From NCBI RefSeq assembly GCF_036421855.1, contig NZ_JAZGOK010000002.1: DNA of 64,000 nucleotides; one strand, written 5' to 3'. Shown piece by piece: positions 18,914 through 27,169 of this stretch. The translations under genes were made by a program, and so were the position numbers. The first letter of the stretch is position 1; the number at the start of each line of letters is the position of its first letter. The stretch is from Georgenia_B sunbinii. Lineage in GTDB: Bacteria > Actinomycetota > Actinomycetes > Actinomycetales > Actinomycetaceae. Below the pieces are notes generated by a model. The model was not told the origin of the DNA. It saw nothing but the letters and a program-made list of their open reading frames with translations, and did not search any database.

Positions 18914-20212
18914 ATGGCCGAAGCCGCTGCCCTGCCCCAGACCGAGCCGCTCGGCGTCGCGATCCCCGCGACGATCCCCACCCACTGGTACAACCTGCAG
19001 GCCGACCTGCCCCTGCCGGTGCCGCCGCACCTGCACCCGGCGACCCGCGAGCCGCTCGTCCCGGCGGACCTCGAGCCGCTGTTCCCGATGGCGCTCATCG
19101 AGCAGGAGGTGACCACCGAGCGGTTCGTCGAGATTCCGCAGACGGTCCGGGAGATCTACGCGATGTGGCGGCCGGCCCCGCTCATCCGGGCGTCGCGGCT
19201 CGAGCGGGTGCTGGGAACTCGGGCACGGATCTACTACAAGTACGAGGGCGTGAGCCCGGTCGGCTCGCACAAGCCGAACACCGCGATCGCGCAGGCGTAC
19301 TACAACGCTGTCGAGGGCATCACGCGGCTGACCACCGAGACCGGCGCCGGCCAGTGGGGCGCCTCGCTGGCGATGGCCTGCTCGCTGCTCGGCCTCACCA
19401 GCGAGGTCTGGCAGGTGCGGACGTCCTACGACTCCAAGCCCTACCGCCGGTTCCAGATGGAGGCCTACGGCAGCATCTGCCACTCCTCGCCGTCGGAGCT
19501 GACCGAGGCCGGCCGGGCGATCCTCGCCACCGACCCGGACACGACCGGCTCGCTCGGGATGGCGATCAGCGAGGCGGTCGAGGCGGCCGTCAAGGATCCG
19601 CAGGCGCACTACGCGCTGGGCTCGGTGCTCAACCACGTCATGCTGCACCAGACCGTCATCGGGCTCGAGGCTCTTGGGCAGCTCGCGGAGCTCGGTGAGC
19701 AGGCCGACATCATCTTCGGCTGCGCCGGGGGCGGCTCGAACCTCGCCGGCCTCACCTTTCCGTTCATCGGCCGCAACCTCACCCAGGGCACCGAGACGCG
19801 GGTCGTCGCCTGCGAGCCGGCGGCCTGCCCGTCGCTCACGCAGGGGGAGTACCGCTACGACAACGGCGACGTCGCCGGCCTCACGCCGCTGCTGAAGATG
19901 CACACCCTCGGCCGGGAGTTCGTGCCGCCCGCGATCCACTCCGGCGGGCTGCGGTACCACGGCATGGCGCCGATGGTCTCCCACGCCTACGAGCTCGGGC
20001 TGCTCGAGGCGATCGCCGTCGAGCAGGACGACGCGTTCGCGGCCGGCCTGGTGTTCGCCCGGGCCGAGGGGATCGTCCCGGCCCCGGAGTCCACGCACGC
20101 GATCGCCGGTGCTCTCGACCACGCCCGCACCGCCGCCGACGGCGAGGTCATCCTCATCGGCCTCTCCGGCAACGGCGTGCTCGACCTGCCCGCGTACGAG
20201 CAGTACGTCTGA
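18914..20212 (+). CDS. TrpB-like PLP-dependent enzyme (TrpB2 class)
   Basis: A 432-residue tryptophan synthase beta-like protein of the longer TrpB2 type. The PLP lysine lies in GSHKPNTAIAQ at about residues 117-127, and the phosphate-binding glycines in CAGGGSNLAGL at about 275-285. Near the C-terminus AEGIVPAPESTHAIAG and VILIGLSGNG match the family. TrpB2 proteins carry an N-terminal extension and often work without TrpA; no trpA or other trp gene is nearby, so it may be an auxiliary tryptophan synthase using free indole or a different beta-elimination enzyme. GAAGGA at 18904-18909 precedes the ATG at 18914. Confidence 0.88.
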   Translation: MAEAAALPQTEPLGVAIPATIPTHWYNLQADLPLPVPPHLHPATREPLVPADLEPLFPMALIEQEVTTERFVEIPQTVREIYAMWRPAPLIRASRLERVLGTRARIYYKYEGVSPVGSHKPNTAIAQAYYNAVEGITRLTTETGAGQWGASLAMACSLLGLTSEVWQVRTSYDSKPYRRFQMEAYGSICHSSPSELTEAGRAILATDPDTTGSLGMAISEAVEAAVKDPQAHYALGSVLNHVMLHQTVIGLEALGQLAELGEQADIIFGCAGGGSNLAGLTFPFIGRNLTQGTETRVVACEPAACPSLTQGEYRYDNGDVAGLTPLLKMHTLGREFVPPAIHSGGLRYHGMAPMVSHAYELGLLEAIAVEQDDAFAAGLVFARAEGIVPAPESTHAIAGALDHARTAADGEVILIGLSGNGVLDLPAYEQYV

Positions 20213-20222
20213 GCGGGGGCTT

Positions 20223-20309
20223 CTTCTCGCCGAGATACCCGATCTCGGCGATACGGGGCGCCGAGACATCCGGTCTGGGGACCGGATGTCCGGTCTCGAG
20301 CAGGAGAAG
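20223..20309. terminator. Two-hairpin structure with outer closing stem
   Basis: Two perfect hairpins lie between convergent genes. The first pairs CGCCGAGAT (20228-20236) with ATCTCGGCG (20242-20250). The second pairs GACATCCGGTC (20265-20275) with GACCGGATGTC (20280-20290). CTTCTC (20223-20228) and GAGAAG (20304-20309) could close the whole region. There is no T-tract. A bidirectional terminator is the simplest reading; a REP-like repeat is another. Confidence 0.6.
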
Positions 20310-20318
20310 CACCACAGG

Positions 20319-20747
20319 TCAGTCGGTAGGCGGTCGGCGGCGCAGCGACTTGGTCTGGCTGCGCCGCTGCTTGGCCTCCGAGCTGCGCCGCTGGGCACCG
20401 CGGGACGGCTTGGTCTTGCGCCGGGGCGGGGGCGGAGGAGCGAGCGCGTCACGCAGCAGCGTGGTGAGCTGCTCGACGGCGAGGTCGCGGTTGCGCAGCT
20501 GGGAGCGGTGACGGCTGGCCGCGATCGTCAGGCGCCCGTCGACGAGCCGCCCGGCGAGCGCCGTCAGCACCCTGGCGCGCTGGGTCTCGGTGAAGGCAGG
20601 GGAGGCGGCGGCGTCGAAGGTCAGCTCGACGCGGGAGTCAGTGGTGTTGACGCTCTGCCCGCCCGGGCCCGAAGAGCGGGAGAACCGCCAGCCGAGCTCG
20701 TCGGCGCGTAGCACCACGCTCGACGTCACCCGCAGATCCCCGACCAT
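20319..20747 (-). CDS. arfB: Peptidyl-tRNA hydrolase ArfB (class I release-factor-like)
   Basis: A 142-residue protein with the GGQ motif of release factors (SSGPGGQSVNTTDSRVEL, about residues 26-43) and no stop-codon recognition domain. It ends in a long basic tail (RRKTKPSRGAQRRSSEAKQ and onwards), which in ArfB enters the empty mRNA channel of stalled ribosomes. It rescues non-stop ribosomes by hydrolysing the peptidyl-tRNA. The length is the usual 135-140 residues. The ATG at 20747 starts directly before the domain. It is convergent with the TrpB-like gene. Confidence 0.92.
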   Translation of the reverse strand: MVGDLRVTSSVVLRADELGWRFSRSSGPGGQSVNTTDSRVELTFDAAASPAFTETQRARVLTALAGRLVDGRLTIAASRHRSQLRNRDLAVEQLTTLLRDALAPPPPPRRKTKPSRGAQRRSSEAKQRRSQTKSLRRRPPTD

Positions 20748-20832
20748 GGTCCTACCCTCTCATCGCGGCGCGTGCCAGCGGCCCCGCGGCCCGCCCGCTC
20801 GCCCCGCTCGCCCCGCTCGCCCCGCGCCACGG

Positions 20833-20899
20833 TGAACCGGGGGTTTCGATCAATGACCGGGGTCACCAGCCGCGGCTGGTGAGCCGAACCCCCGGTTCA
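20833..20899. repeat. Nested palindrome upstream of pepN
   Basis: TGAACCGGGGGTT (20833-20845) and AACCCCCGGTTCA (20887-20899) are exact 13-base inverted repeats. Inside them lies the perfect palindrome CACCAGCCGCGGCTGGTG (20864-20881, extendable by one base pair). The element sits between divergent arfB and pepN, 70 bases before the pepN start, so it may be a transcriptional or mRNA control site, or a repeat element. Confidence 0.7.
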
Positions 20900-20968
20900 T
20901 CCGGGGCGGGCAGAGCAGGAACGCGCGGGTGGTTGGCCGGGGCCCGGCACATCTGGTGTGATCAGACG

Positions 20969-23623
20969 GTGAGCAACCTGACCCGGACCGAGACCCGTGA
21001 GCGCCGAGCACAGCTGGCCGTGCACTCCTACCGGGTCGAGCTCGACCTGCGCGACGCGCCCGACCCGGCCGCCACCACCTTCGCGACGACGACGACGCTC
21101 CGGCTCACCAGCACCCGCCCGGAGACCTGGCTGGACTTCCTCGGCCCGGCCGTCTACCGGGTCGCCGTCGACGGCGTCGATCAGTCGGTGCAGCACGCCG
21201 AGGGACGAGTGGCCGTCACCGGGCTGCGGACCGACGGCGAGGAGTGCGTCGTCGTCGTCCACGGCGAGGGCGAGTACTCACGCACGGGGGAGGGGCTGCA
21301 CCGGTTCGTCGACCCGGTCGACGGCGAGACCTACCTGTACACGCAGTACGAGCCCGCCGACGCGCGCCGGGTGTTCGCCTGCTTCGAGCAGCCCGACCTC
21401 AAGGCGCCCTACACCTTCGTCGTCACTGCCCCGGCGCAGTGGCACGTGCTGTCCAACTCCGTCGTCAAGCAGGTGGCGGACGTCGACGGCGGCGCCTGCC
21501 GCTGGACCTTCGCCCCCACACCGCCGGTCTCCACCTACATCACCGCCGTCGTTGCAGGCCCGTACCACCGGGTCGAGGGCCACTGGAGCGGTGCGGCCTC
21601 CGACGGCCGGCCGATCGAGGTCCCGCTCGGTGTCTGGTGCCGCGCCTCGCTGGCCGAGCACCTGGACGCCGAGGAGATCCTCACCGTCACCGGCCAGGGT
21701 CTCCAGCTGTTCCACGAGGCGTTCGACTACCCGTACCCGTGGGGCAAGTACGACCAGGTCTTCGTGCCGGAGTACAACCTCGGCGCGATGGAGAACCCAG
21801 GGCTGGTGACCTTCACCGAGCGGTACGTGTTCCGTTCGCGCGCCTCGGTCGCTCAGCACGAGGCCCGCGCCACGACGATCCTCCACGAGATGGCGCACAT
21901 GTGGTTCGGCGACCTCACCACCATGCGGTGGTGGGACGACCTGTGGCTCAAGGAGTCCTTCGCCGACTTCATGGGCACCCATGCGACCGCGACCGCCACC
22001 CGCTTCACCGACGCGTGGACGAGCTTCGCGCTACGGCGCAAGGCGTGGGCCTACCGGCAAGACCAGCTACCCACGACCCACCCGATCGTCGCCGACATCC
22101 CCGACCTCGAGGCCGCCAAGCAGAACTTCGACGGCATCACCTACGCCAAGGGTGCGGCCGTGCTCAAGCAGCTCGTCGCGTTCGTCGGGAAGGAGGCGTT
22201 CTTCGCCGGCGCCCGGGAGTACTTCCGCCGTCACGCCTACGGCAGCACCACCCTGCCGGACCTGCTCTCGGCGCTCGAAGAGGCCAGCGGCCGCGACCTC
22301 GCCGGCTGGGCCGAGCAGTGGTTGCAGACCTCCGGGCCGTCGACCATCGCCGCCGATGTCGCGGCGGACGACGCGGCTGGACCCGTGCTGCACCTCGAGC
22401 AGACCGGCGACGACGCACCGTCCGGCAACCAGGGCCCGGCCGACGGCGCACCGGACGCGTCCGTGCTGCGCGACCACCGGCTCGTCGTCGGACTCTACCG
22501 CCTTGACGACGACGGCGTGCTCCGCCGCACCGACCGCCTCGACGTCGAGGTGAGCGGCCCGCTCACCACGGTCGCGCTGCCGGCTGGGGGCGAGGTTGAC
22601 TTCGTGCTCCCCAACGACGACGACCTCACCTACGCCAAGGTGCGTCTCGACCCGCAGAGCACCGAGACCGCGCTGGCGGCGACGAGCACGATCGCGTCCT
22701 CGCTGTCCCGGGCGGTGACCTGGTCGGCGCTGTGGAACGCCACCCGCGACGCTGTGCTGCCCGCCGAGCGGTTCCTCGACGCGGTGCTGATCCAGGCGCC
22801 CGCCGAGCCGCACGTCGCAATCGTGCGCGACCTGCTGTCGTACGCGACGACAGCCGTCGAGCACTACGTCCCGATCGAGCGTCGCGACGTCGCTCGTGAG
22901 CGGCTCGCCACCGGCAGCTGGCTGGCGCTGGGTCGCGCGGAGCCGGGCTCGGACCTGCAGCTCCAGTGGGCGCGAGCGTTCGCCGCGGCTGCAGCCCACT
23001 GGCCTGCTGCGGCCGAGCAGGTGCGCGAGGCCCTCGACGGCGCGGTCCCCGGCCTGGTGCTCGACCCGGAGATGCGGTGGCTGCTGTGGCAGGCACTGGC
23101 CGCGGCGGACGCGGCGGAGGTGCCGGAGCTCGACGCCGAGCTCGCCCGCGAGGACACCGCGACGACCCGCCTCGCTCACCGCGCCGCGGTGATCGGCCGT
23201 CCCGACGCACAGGTCAAGGCACAAGCCTGGGAGTCGCTGGGACTGCCGCTGCCAGGGAGCGCGCCAGTGCTGGCGGCGAGCGACCTGTCCAACGACGAGG
23301 TCGACGCCGTCATCGCGGGCTACACCCGGCCGCTGCACGCGCACTTGGTCGCGGAGCATGCCGAGCAGTACTTCGCGCTGCTGCCGACCGTGTGGGCGCA
23401 GCGGTCGATCGAGATCGCCGAGCGGCTTGTCCGGGGTCTGTTCCCGCGGTCGCTGGAATCTCTCGACGAGAACGGCACACCGTCGGTGCTTCGGATGGCA
23501 CGTGGCTGGCTCGCGGCGAACGCCGACGAGCCACCCGCGCTGCTGCGCTGCCTGCGCGAGGAGCTCGACGACGTCGAGCGCGCCACCCGAGCCCGCGCCC
23601 TCACCCCGCCCGCCATCGTCTGA
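20969..23623 (+). CDS. pepN: Aminopeptidase N (M1 family)
   Basis: An 884-residue zinc metallopeptidase of the M1 family. GAMENPG (about residues 271-277) binds the substrate N-terminus. HEMAH with the downstream Glu in LWLKE (about 305-328) is the HEXXH-x18-E zinc site. The beta-sandwich N-terminal domain and an ERAP1-like C-terminal helical domain are both present. It trims N-terminal residues from peptides in the cytosol. GTG at 20969 gives SNLTRTETRERR, the usual actinobacterial PepN N-terminus. The open frame extends upstream to 20879, but that part encodes the nested palindrome. The 33-bp tandem array begins 21 bases after its stop. Confidence 0.93.
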   Translation: MSNLTRTETRERRAQLAVHSYRVELDLRDAPDPAATTFATTTTLRLTSTRPETWLDFLGPAVYRVAVDGVDQSVQHAEGRVAVTGLRTDGEECVVVVHGEGEYSRTGEGLHRFVDPVDGETYLYTQYEPADARRVFACFEQPDLKAPYTFVVTAPAQWHVLSNSVVKQVADVDGGACRWTFAPTPPVSTYITAVVAGPYHRVEGHWSGAASDGRPIEVPLGVWCRASLAEHLDAEEILTVTGQGLQLFHEAFDYPYPWGKYDQVFVPEYNLGAMENPGLVTFTERYVFRSRASVAQHEARATTILHEMAHMWFGDLTTMRWWDDLWLKESFADFMGTHATATATRFTDAWTSFALRRKAWAYRQDQLPTTHPIVADIPDLEAAKQNFDGITYAKGAAVLKQLVAFVGKEAFFAGAREYFRRHAYGSTTLPDLLSALEEASGRDLAGWAEQWLQTSGPSTIAADVAADDAAGPVLHLEQTGDDAPSGNQGPADGAPDASVLRDHRLVVGLYRLDDDGVLRRTDRLDVEVSGPLTTVALPAGGEVDFVLPNDDDLTYAKVRLDPQSTETALAATSTIASSLSRAVTWSALWNATRDAVLPAERFLDAVLIQAPAEPHVAIVRDLLSYATTAVEHYVPIERRDVARERLATGSWLALGRAEPGSDLQLQWARAFAAAAAHWPAAAEQVREALDGAVPGLVLDPEMRWLLWQALAAADAAEVPELDAELAREDTATTRLAHRAAVIGRPDAQVKAQAWESLGLPLPGSAPVLAASDLSNDEVDAVIAGYTRPLHAHLVAEHAEQYFALLPTVWAQRSIEIAERLVRGLFPRSLESLDENGTPSVLRMARGWLAANADEPPALLRCLREELDDVERATRARALTPPAIV

Positions 23624-23644
23624 CCCGCGAGCCGCACCCCCGTA

Positions 23645-24402
23645 CTCGCGAGAGCGGTATTGTCCGCATGCTCCTCACTCGCGAGAGCGGGATTGTCCGC
23701 ACGCTCCTCACTCGCGAGAGCGGGATTGTCCACACGTTCCCCAGTCGCGAGAGCGGGATTGTCCACACGCTCCTCACTCGCGAGAGCGGGATTGTCCGCA
23801 CGCTCCTCACTCGCGAGAGCGGGATTGTCCGCACGCTCCTCACTCGCGAGAGCGGGATTGTCCGCACGCTCCTCACTCGCGAGAGCGGGATTGTCCGCAC
23901 GCTCCTCACTCGCGAGAGCGGGATTGTCCGCACGCTCCTCACTCGCGAGAGCGGGATTGTCCGCACGCTCCTCACTCGCGAGAGCGGGATTGTCCGCACG
24001 CTCCTCACTCGCGAGAGCGGGATTGTCCGCACGCTCCTCACTCGCGAGAGCGGGATTGTCCGCACGCTCCTCACTCGCGAGAGCGGGATTGTCCGCACGC
24101 TCCTCACTCGCGAGAGCGGGATTGTCCGCACGCTCCTCACTCGCGAGAGCGGGATTGTCCGCACGCTCCTCACTCGCGAGAGCGGGATTGTCCGCACGCT
24201 CCTCACTCGCGAGAGCGGGATTGTCCGCACGCTCCTCACTCGCGAGAGCGGGATTGTCCGCACGCTCCTCACTCGCGAGAGCGGGATTGTCCGCACGCTC
24301 CTCACTCGCGAGAGCGGGATTGTCCGCACGCTCCTCACTCGCGAGAGCGGGATTGTCCGCACGCTCCTCACTCGCGAGACCAATAACGGCGTGCTCCTCT
24401 CT
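23645..24402. repeat. 33-bp tandem array, 22 units plus a degenerate 23rd
   Basis: Units start every 33 bases from 23645 to 24338 and a decayed copy follows at 24371-24402. Units 5-22 (23777-24370) are identical. Unit 1 has two changes, and units 3 and 4 carry GTCCACA in place of GTCCGCA plus other changes, so divergence is confined to the left edge. The unit contains CTCGCGAG, a perfect palindrome, the core CGAGAGCGGGATTGTCCGC, and GAGCG/CGCTC arms that could form a small stem. Because 33 is a multiple of three and the unit has no stop, several frames stay open on both strands (for example ADNPALASEER on the minus strand), but none has a start signal or a recognisable fold. There are no spacers, so it is not CRISPR. 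Confidence 0.97.
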
Positions 24403-24414
24403 GGCGGCGTTCGC

Positions 24415-24420
24415 TACGGT
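24415..24420 (+). promoter_or_regulatory. Candidate -10 box of a leaderless GNAT transcript
   Basis: TACGGT lies six bases before the ATG at 24427 and just after the last degenerate array copy. The same spacing occurs at many starts in this window. No convincing -35 box is visible, since the array occupies the upstream DNA. Confidence 0.4.
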
Positions 24421-24426
24421 GCAAGG

Positions 24427-24885
24427 ATGGCCTCAGAGGAGTTCGTACCGGCCGGCTTCGAGCCGCCGACATCGCTGGTTGCGGATCGGTTCCGTCTCGA
24501 GCCGCTGGGACCGGAGCACAACGACGCCGACCTCGCGGCGTGGTCGTCGAGCATCGACCACATCCGAGCGACTCCTGGCTACCCGGACGGCCGCTGGCCG
24601 CCGCGCGCCGGGATGCGGCCCGAGGCAAATCTTGCCGACCTGCGCCGTCATGCCGCCGACTTTGCCGCCCGCACCGGATTCACCTTCACGGTTCTTGATC
24701 CGGCCGACGACGACGTCATCGGGTGCGTGTATCTGTACCCGACGCCGTCCCCAGATTCGGACGTCACGGTCCAGTCATGGGTGCGGGCCGATCACGCGGA
24801 CCTGGACACACCGTTGGCTGACGCGGTCGACGCTTGGCTCGCCGCCGAGTGGCCATGGGAGCGTATCGACCGCTGTGGTCGCTGA
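24427..24885 (+). CDS. GNAT-family acetyltransferase-like protein
   Basis: A 152-residue protein resembling GNAT acyltransferases of the small actinobacterial type. It has FRLEPLGPEHNDADLAAWSSSIDHI at the start (given here in part), DVIGCVYLYPTP as the central strand and SWVRADHADLD as the turn before the acetyl-CoA region. The canonical R/Q-x-x-G-x-G/A pyrophosphate loop is not clear, and the protein ends early at RIDRCGR, so it may be a shortened copy. The last codons lie within a 25-base sequence that recurs at 27176-27200, which suggests the 3' end was replaced by a repeat. The upstream frame is open through the array but the ATG at 24427 is well placed. Confidence 0.65.
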   Translation: MASEEFVPAGFEPPTSLVADRFRLEPLGPEHNDADLAAWSSSIDHIRATPGYPDGRWPPRAGMRPEANLADLRRHAADFAARTGFTFTVLDPADDDVIGCVYLYPTPSPDSDVTVQSWVRADHADLDTPLADAVDAWLAAEWPWERIDRCGR

Positions 24886-25017
24886 GTACAGCAGCTCGCG
24901 CATCGGCCACCTTCAACGCGATCGGCTAGCTATGGCAACGTCACCAGCCGCGATCACGACCGACCGGACGTCGGGCCGGCTCGCCGTTATCGAGCTCGGT
25001 GCCTTCCGCGACGCTGA

Positions 25018-25111
25018 TGTGGACAATCCCGCTGTCGATGACAATCCCGCTGTGGGTGACAAGTGGGCTGTGGGTGACAAGTGGGCTGTGGGTGACAAGT
25101 GGGCTGGTCAG
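25018..25111. repeat. Five 18-bp direct repeats related to the 33-bp array
   Basis: Units of 18 bases start at 25022, 25040, 25058, 25076 and 25094. The first two read GACAATCCCGCTGT plus four variable bases; the last three read GACAAGTGGGCTGTGGGT or a truncated form. TGTGGACAATCCCGCT at 25018-25033 is the exact reverse complement of part of array units 3 and 4. The repeat runs into the last codon and stop of the SCO1664-like gene. The rest of 24886-25017 shows no gene. Confidence 0.88.
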
Positions 25112-25872
25112 AACGGCGGCCAGGGGATGGCCGGGTGGCCGGGCAGCGGGGCGGGAAGGCGTCCGGCGGCGAGGAGCCCGTCGCACCGCGCAACCAGGGC
25201 CGCTAACTCCGACCCGGTGAGGAGCTCACCGAGTGCCGCCCCGAGGTCGCCGTCCAGACCGTCGCGGACCCGTTCGACGCCGACTACCTCGTCGGCGTCG
25301 AGCTCGCGGTCCACCCAGCCCCACAGCACGGTGCGCAGCTTGTGCTCCACGTGGAAGGTGAGCCCATGGTCCACGCCGTACCGGTGGCCGTCCGCCATCG
25401 CCAGGACGTGCCCGCCCTTGCGGTCTGCGTTGTTGGTGACGACGTCGAACACCGCCATGCGACGCAGCGCGGGAGAGTCCTCGTGGAGCAGCGCGACCTC
25501 GCGGTCGTGCGCGTCGACACCGTCGAGGACGTGGCACCAGCCCTCGGCGGGTACGTCGCCGGCGGGCACCAGCGTGACGGCTTCCTGCGCCGGGTCGGGC
25601 TGACGCCAGAGCTGGGCCATCCCGCGGCCGTGGGGCCCGTCGCGCAGCCAGGTTCGGGGCACGATGTCCCAGCCGAGCGCCTCGGAGACGAGGAACGCCG
25701 CCACCTCACGGTGCGCCAGCGTGCCGTCGGGAAAGTCCCACAGCGGACGCTCGCCGGCGACCGGCTTGTAGACGACCTTCGCCGACCCAATCTGCCCGAT
25801 GAAGGTGGCGTTCGAGGCCGGCAAGATCCGAGCCTCCAGGACCATCTCGGCGCCGGTGAGCTCAGGGCTCAC
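25108..25872 (-). CDS. SCO1664 family protein
   Basis: A 254-residue protein related to phosphatidylinositol 3-/4-kinase-like domains and known as the SCO1664 family. The kinase-like parts are KVVYKPVAGERPLWDFPDG (given in part; about residues 33-51, conserved Lys), FDVVTNNADRKGGHVL (about 148-163, catalytic-loop-like Asp and Asn) and YGVDHGLTFH (about 170-180, metal-binding Asp). Its substrate is unknown. The GTG at 25872 overlaps the DUF3090 stop by four bases, so the two are translationally coupled. In many actinobacteria this operon continues to cysQ and the mycothiol gene mshC; here it ends in the 18-bp repeats. Confidence 0.85.
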   Translation of the reverse strand: MSPELTGAEMVLEARILPASNATFIGQIGSAKVVYKPVAGERPLWDFPDGTLAHREVAAFLVSEALGWDIVPRTWLRDGPHGRGMAQLWRQPDPAQEAVTLVPAGDVPAEGWCHVLDGVDAHDREVALLHEDSPALRRMAVFDVVTNNADRKGGHVLAMADGHRYGVDHGLTFHVEHKLRTVLWGWVDRELDADEVVGVERVRDGLDGDLGAALGELLTGSELAALVARCDGLLAAGRLPAPLPGHPAIPWPPF

Positions 25873-26429
25873 CGCAGCCCGTCGGTGAGGTCGCAGACGT
25901 GCCCGTCCGGGTCGACCGGCTCGCCGCACATGGGGCACGACGGCCGTCCGGCGCCCACGACCTCTCGGGTGCGCTGGGCGAAGGCGCGCGCCGCGCCCAC
26001 CGGGATCCGCACGACGAGCGACTCGTCCTGCTCCGGCCCGACTGGCTCCAGCGTCTCGGGGTCGACCAGCTGGGCGGGCAGGGCCTCGATGACGAGCTGC
26101 GCGGTCGACCGGTCCCACGCCAGGCTCATGCCGCCGACGCGGAACTGCTCCTCGACGGGCTGGTCGAGGGCGTCGTTGTCGACCAGCCCCTCGGGTGCCT
26201 GGGCGGGGACACTGACGGGGTTGCCCTCGGTGGCCATGAGCTGGTCGAGGACGACGTCGACCTGCTCGGCGAGCGCGGCAGACTGCTCCTTCTCCAGCGC
26301 CACGCTCAAGACCCGCGCGCCGGTGCGGGCCTGGAGGTAGAAGGTGCGGGACCCGGGCTGCCCCACCGTCCCGACCACGAGGCGGTCGGGCCAGTCGAAG
26401 GTGTGGATGGTAGAAGGCACGGGGCCCAT
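25869..26429 (-). CDS. DUF3090 family protein
   Basis: A 186-residue actinobacterial protein of the DUF3090 family. Typical features are IHTFDWPDRLVVGTVGQPGSRTFYLQ (quoted in parts: FDWPDR, GTVGQPGSRTFYLQA), and a C-terminal zinc-ribbon-like pair CPMCGEPVDPDGHVC, near residues 167-181. The function is unknown, but the family is almost always between a histidine phosphatase and an SCO1664 homologue, as here. The chosen ATG at 26429 starts one base before the phosphatase stop region; a longer frame upstream encodes only low-complexity residues. Confidence 0.88.
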   Translation of the reverse strand: MGPVPSTIHTFDWPDRLVVGTVGQPGSRTFYLQARTGARVLSVALEKEQSAALAEQVDVVLDQLMATEGNPVSVPAQAPEGLVDNDALDQPVEEQFRVGGMSLAWDRSTAQLVIEALPAQLVDPETLEPVGPEQDESLVVRIPVGAARAFAQRTREVVGAGRPSCPMCGEPVDPDGHVCDLTDGLR

Positions 26430-26430
26430 G

Positions 26431-27132
26431 CTACGAGGCTGCGGGCGCGGGGGCCGAGGGGCGCACCCCACCACCCACCTGCGGCGCATCAGGATTGGCT
26501 CGCAGCCACGACAGATCCCCGGCGTCGGTGTTCATCGCGAGCACCTGGGGATGGCTGGGCGCGTAGCGCACGATGGAGGCGGAGGCGGGATAGACGTGGA
26601 GGCGCTGGAAGAGGTCCAGGTGCAGTCCGAGCGCATCCGCCAGGATCGCCTTGATGAGGTCACCGTGGCTGACCGCCGCCCACACCGCGCCGGGGCCGTG
26701 CTCGGCCTCGACCAACGCGTCATGCCGGCGGATCGCGGAGACCGCCCGGGCGTGCATCGCCACGAGCGACTCGCCACCCGGGAACACCGCGGCCGACGGT
26801 TGCCGCTGCACTACCGGCCACAGCTCCTCGCGGGAAAGGTCGGAGAGCGCACGGCCCTGCCAGTCGCCGTAGTCACACTCGGTGAGCCCCTCGTCGACGC
26901 TGGGTGTCAGGCGGCCACCCTGCTGGTCGACGAGTGCCTGCGCGGTCTGCCGGCATCGCTCCAGCGGGCTGGAGACGATATCGACCAGGGGTACCTTCCC
27001 CAGCCGCGCACCGGTCCGCGCCGCCTGCTCCCGTCCGGTCTCATCGAGCTCGACGCCGGGGGTCCGCCCAGCGAGCACGCCGGCGGTGTTTGCGGTGCTC
27101 CGGGCATGCCGGACCAGGATGACGGTGGCCAT
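26431..27132 (-). CDS. Histidine phosphatase (MSMEG_4193 type)
   Basis: A 233-residue histidine-phosphatase-superfamily protein. The catalytic motif reads LVRHARSTANT (about residues 6-16; RHA in place of the commoner RHG), with SSPLERCRQTA near 54-64 and the second histidine in AVSHGDLIKAI (about 155-165). The substrate may be a phosphosugar or small phosphate ester. It is first in a three-gene operon with DUF3090 and SCO1664. TAGGAT at 27141-27146 lies eight bases upstream of the ATG, so the leader is very short or absent. Confidence 0.9.
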   Translation of the reverse strand: MATVILVRHARSTANTAGVLAGRTPGVELDETGREQAARTGARLGKVPLVDIVSSPLERCRQTAQALVDQQGGRLTPSVDEGLTECDYGDWQGRALSDLSREELWPVVQRQPSAAVFPGGESLVAMHARAVSAIRRHDALVEAEHGPGAVWAAVSHGDLIKAILADALGLHLDLFQRLHVYPASASIVRYAPSHPQVLAMNTDAGDLSWLRANPDAPQVGGGVRPSAPAPAAS

Positions 27133-27169
27133 GATGATCGATCCTAGAGGTCACGCCGCGCCCGGCTGC

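Noticed and set aside
23645..24402. CRISPR array
   Set aside because: Repeats are directly abutting with no variable spacers, and no cas gene is nearby.
23320..24885. Long open frames through the 33-bp array, including one in frame with the GNAT
   Set aside because: A 33-base unit without stops keeps frames open on both strands; no start signal or fold supports a repeat protein. The GNAT has its own start and -10 box.
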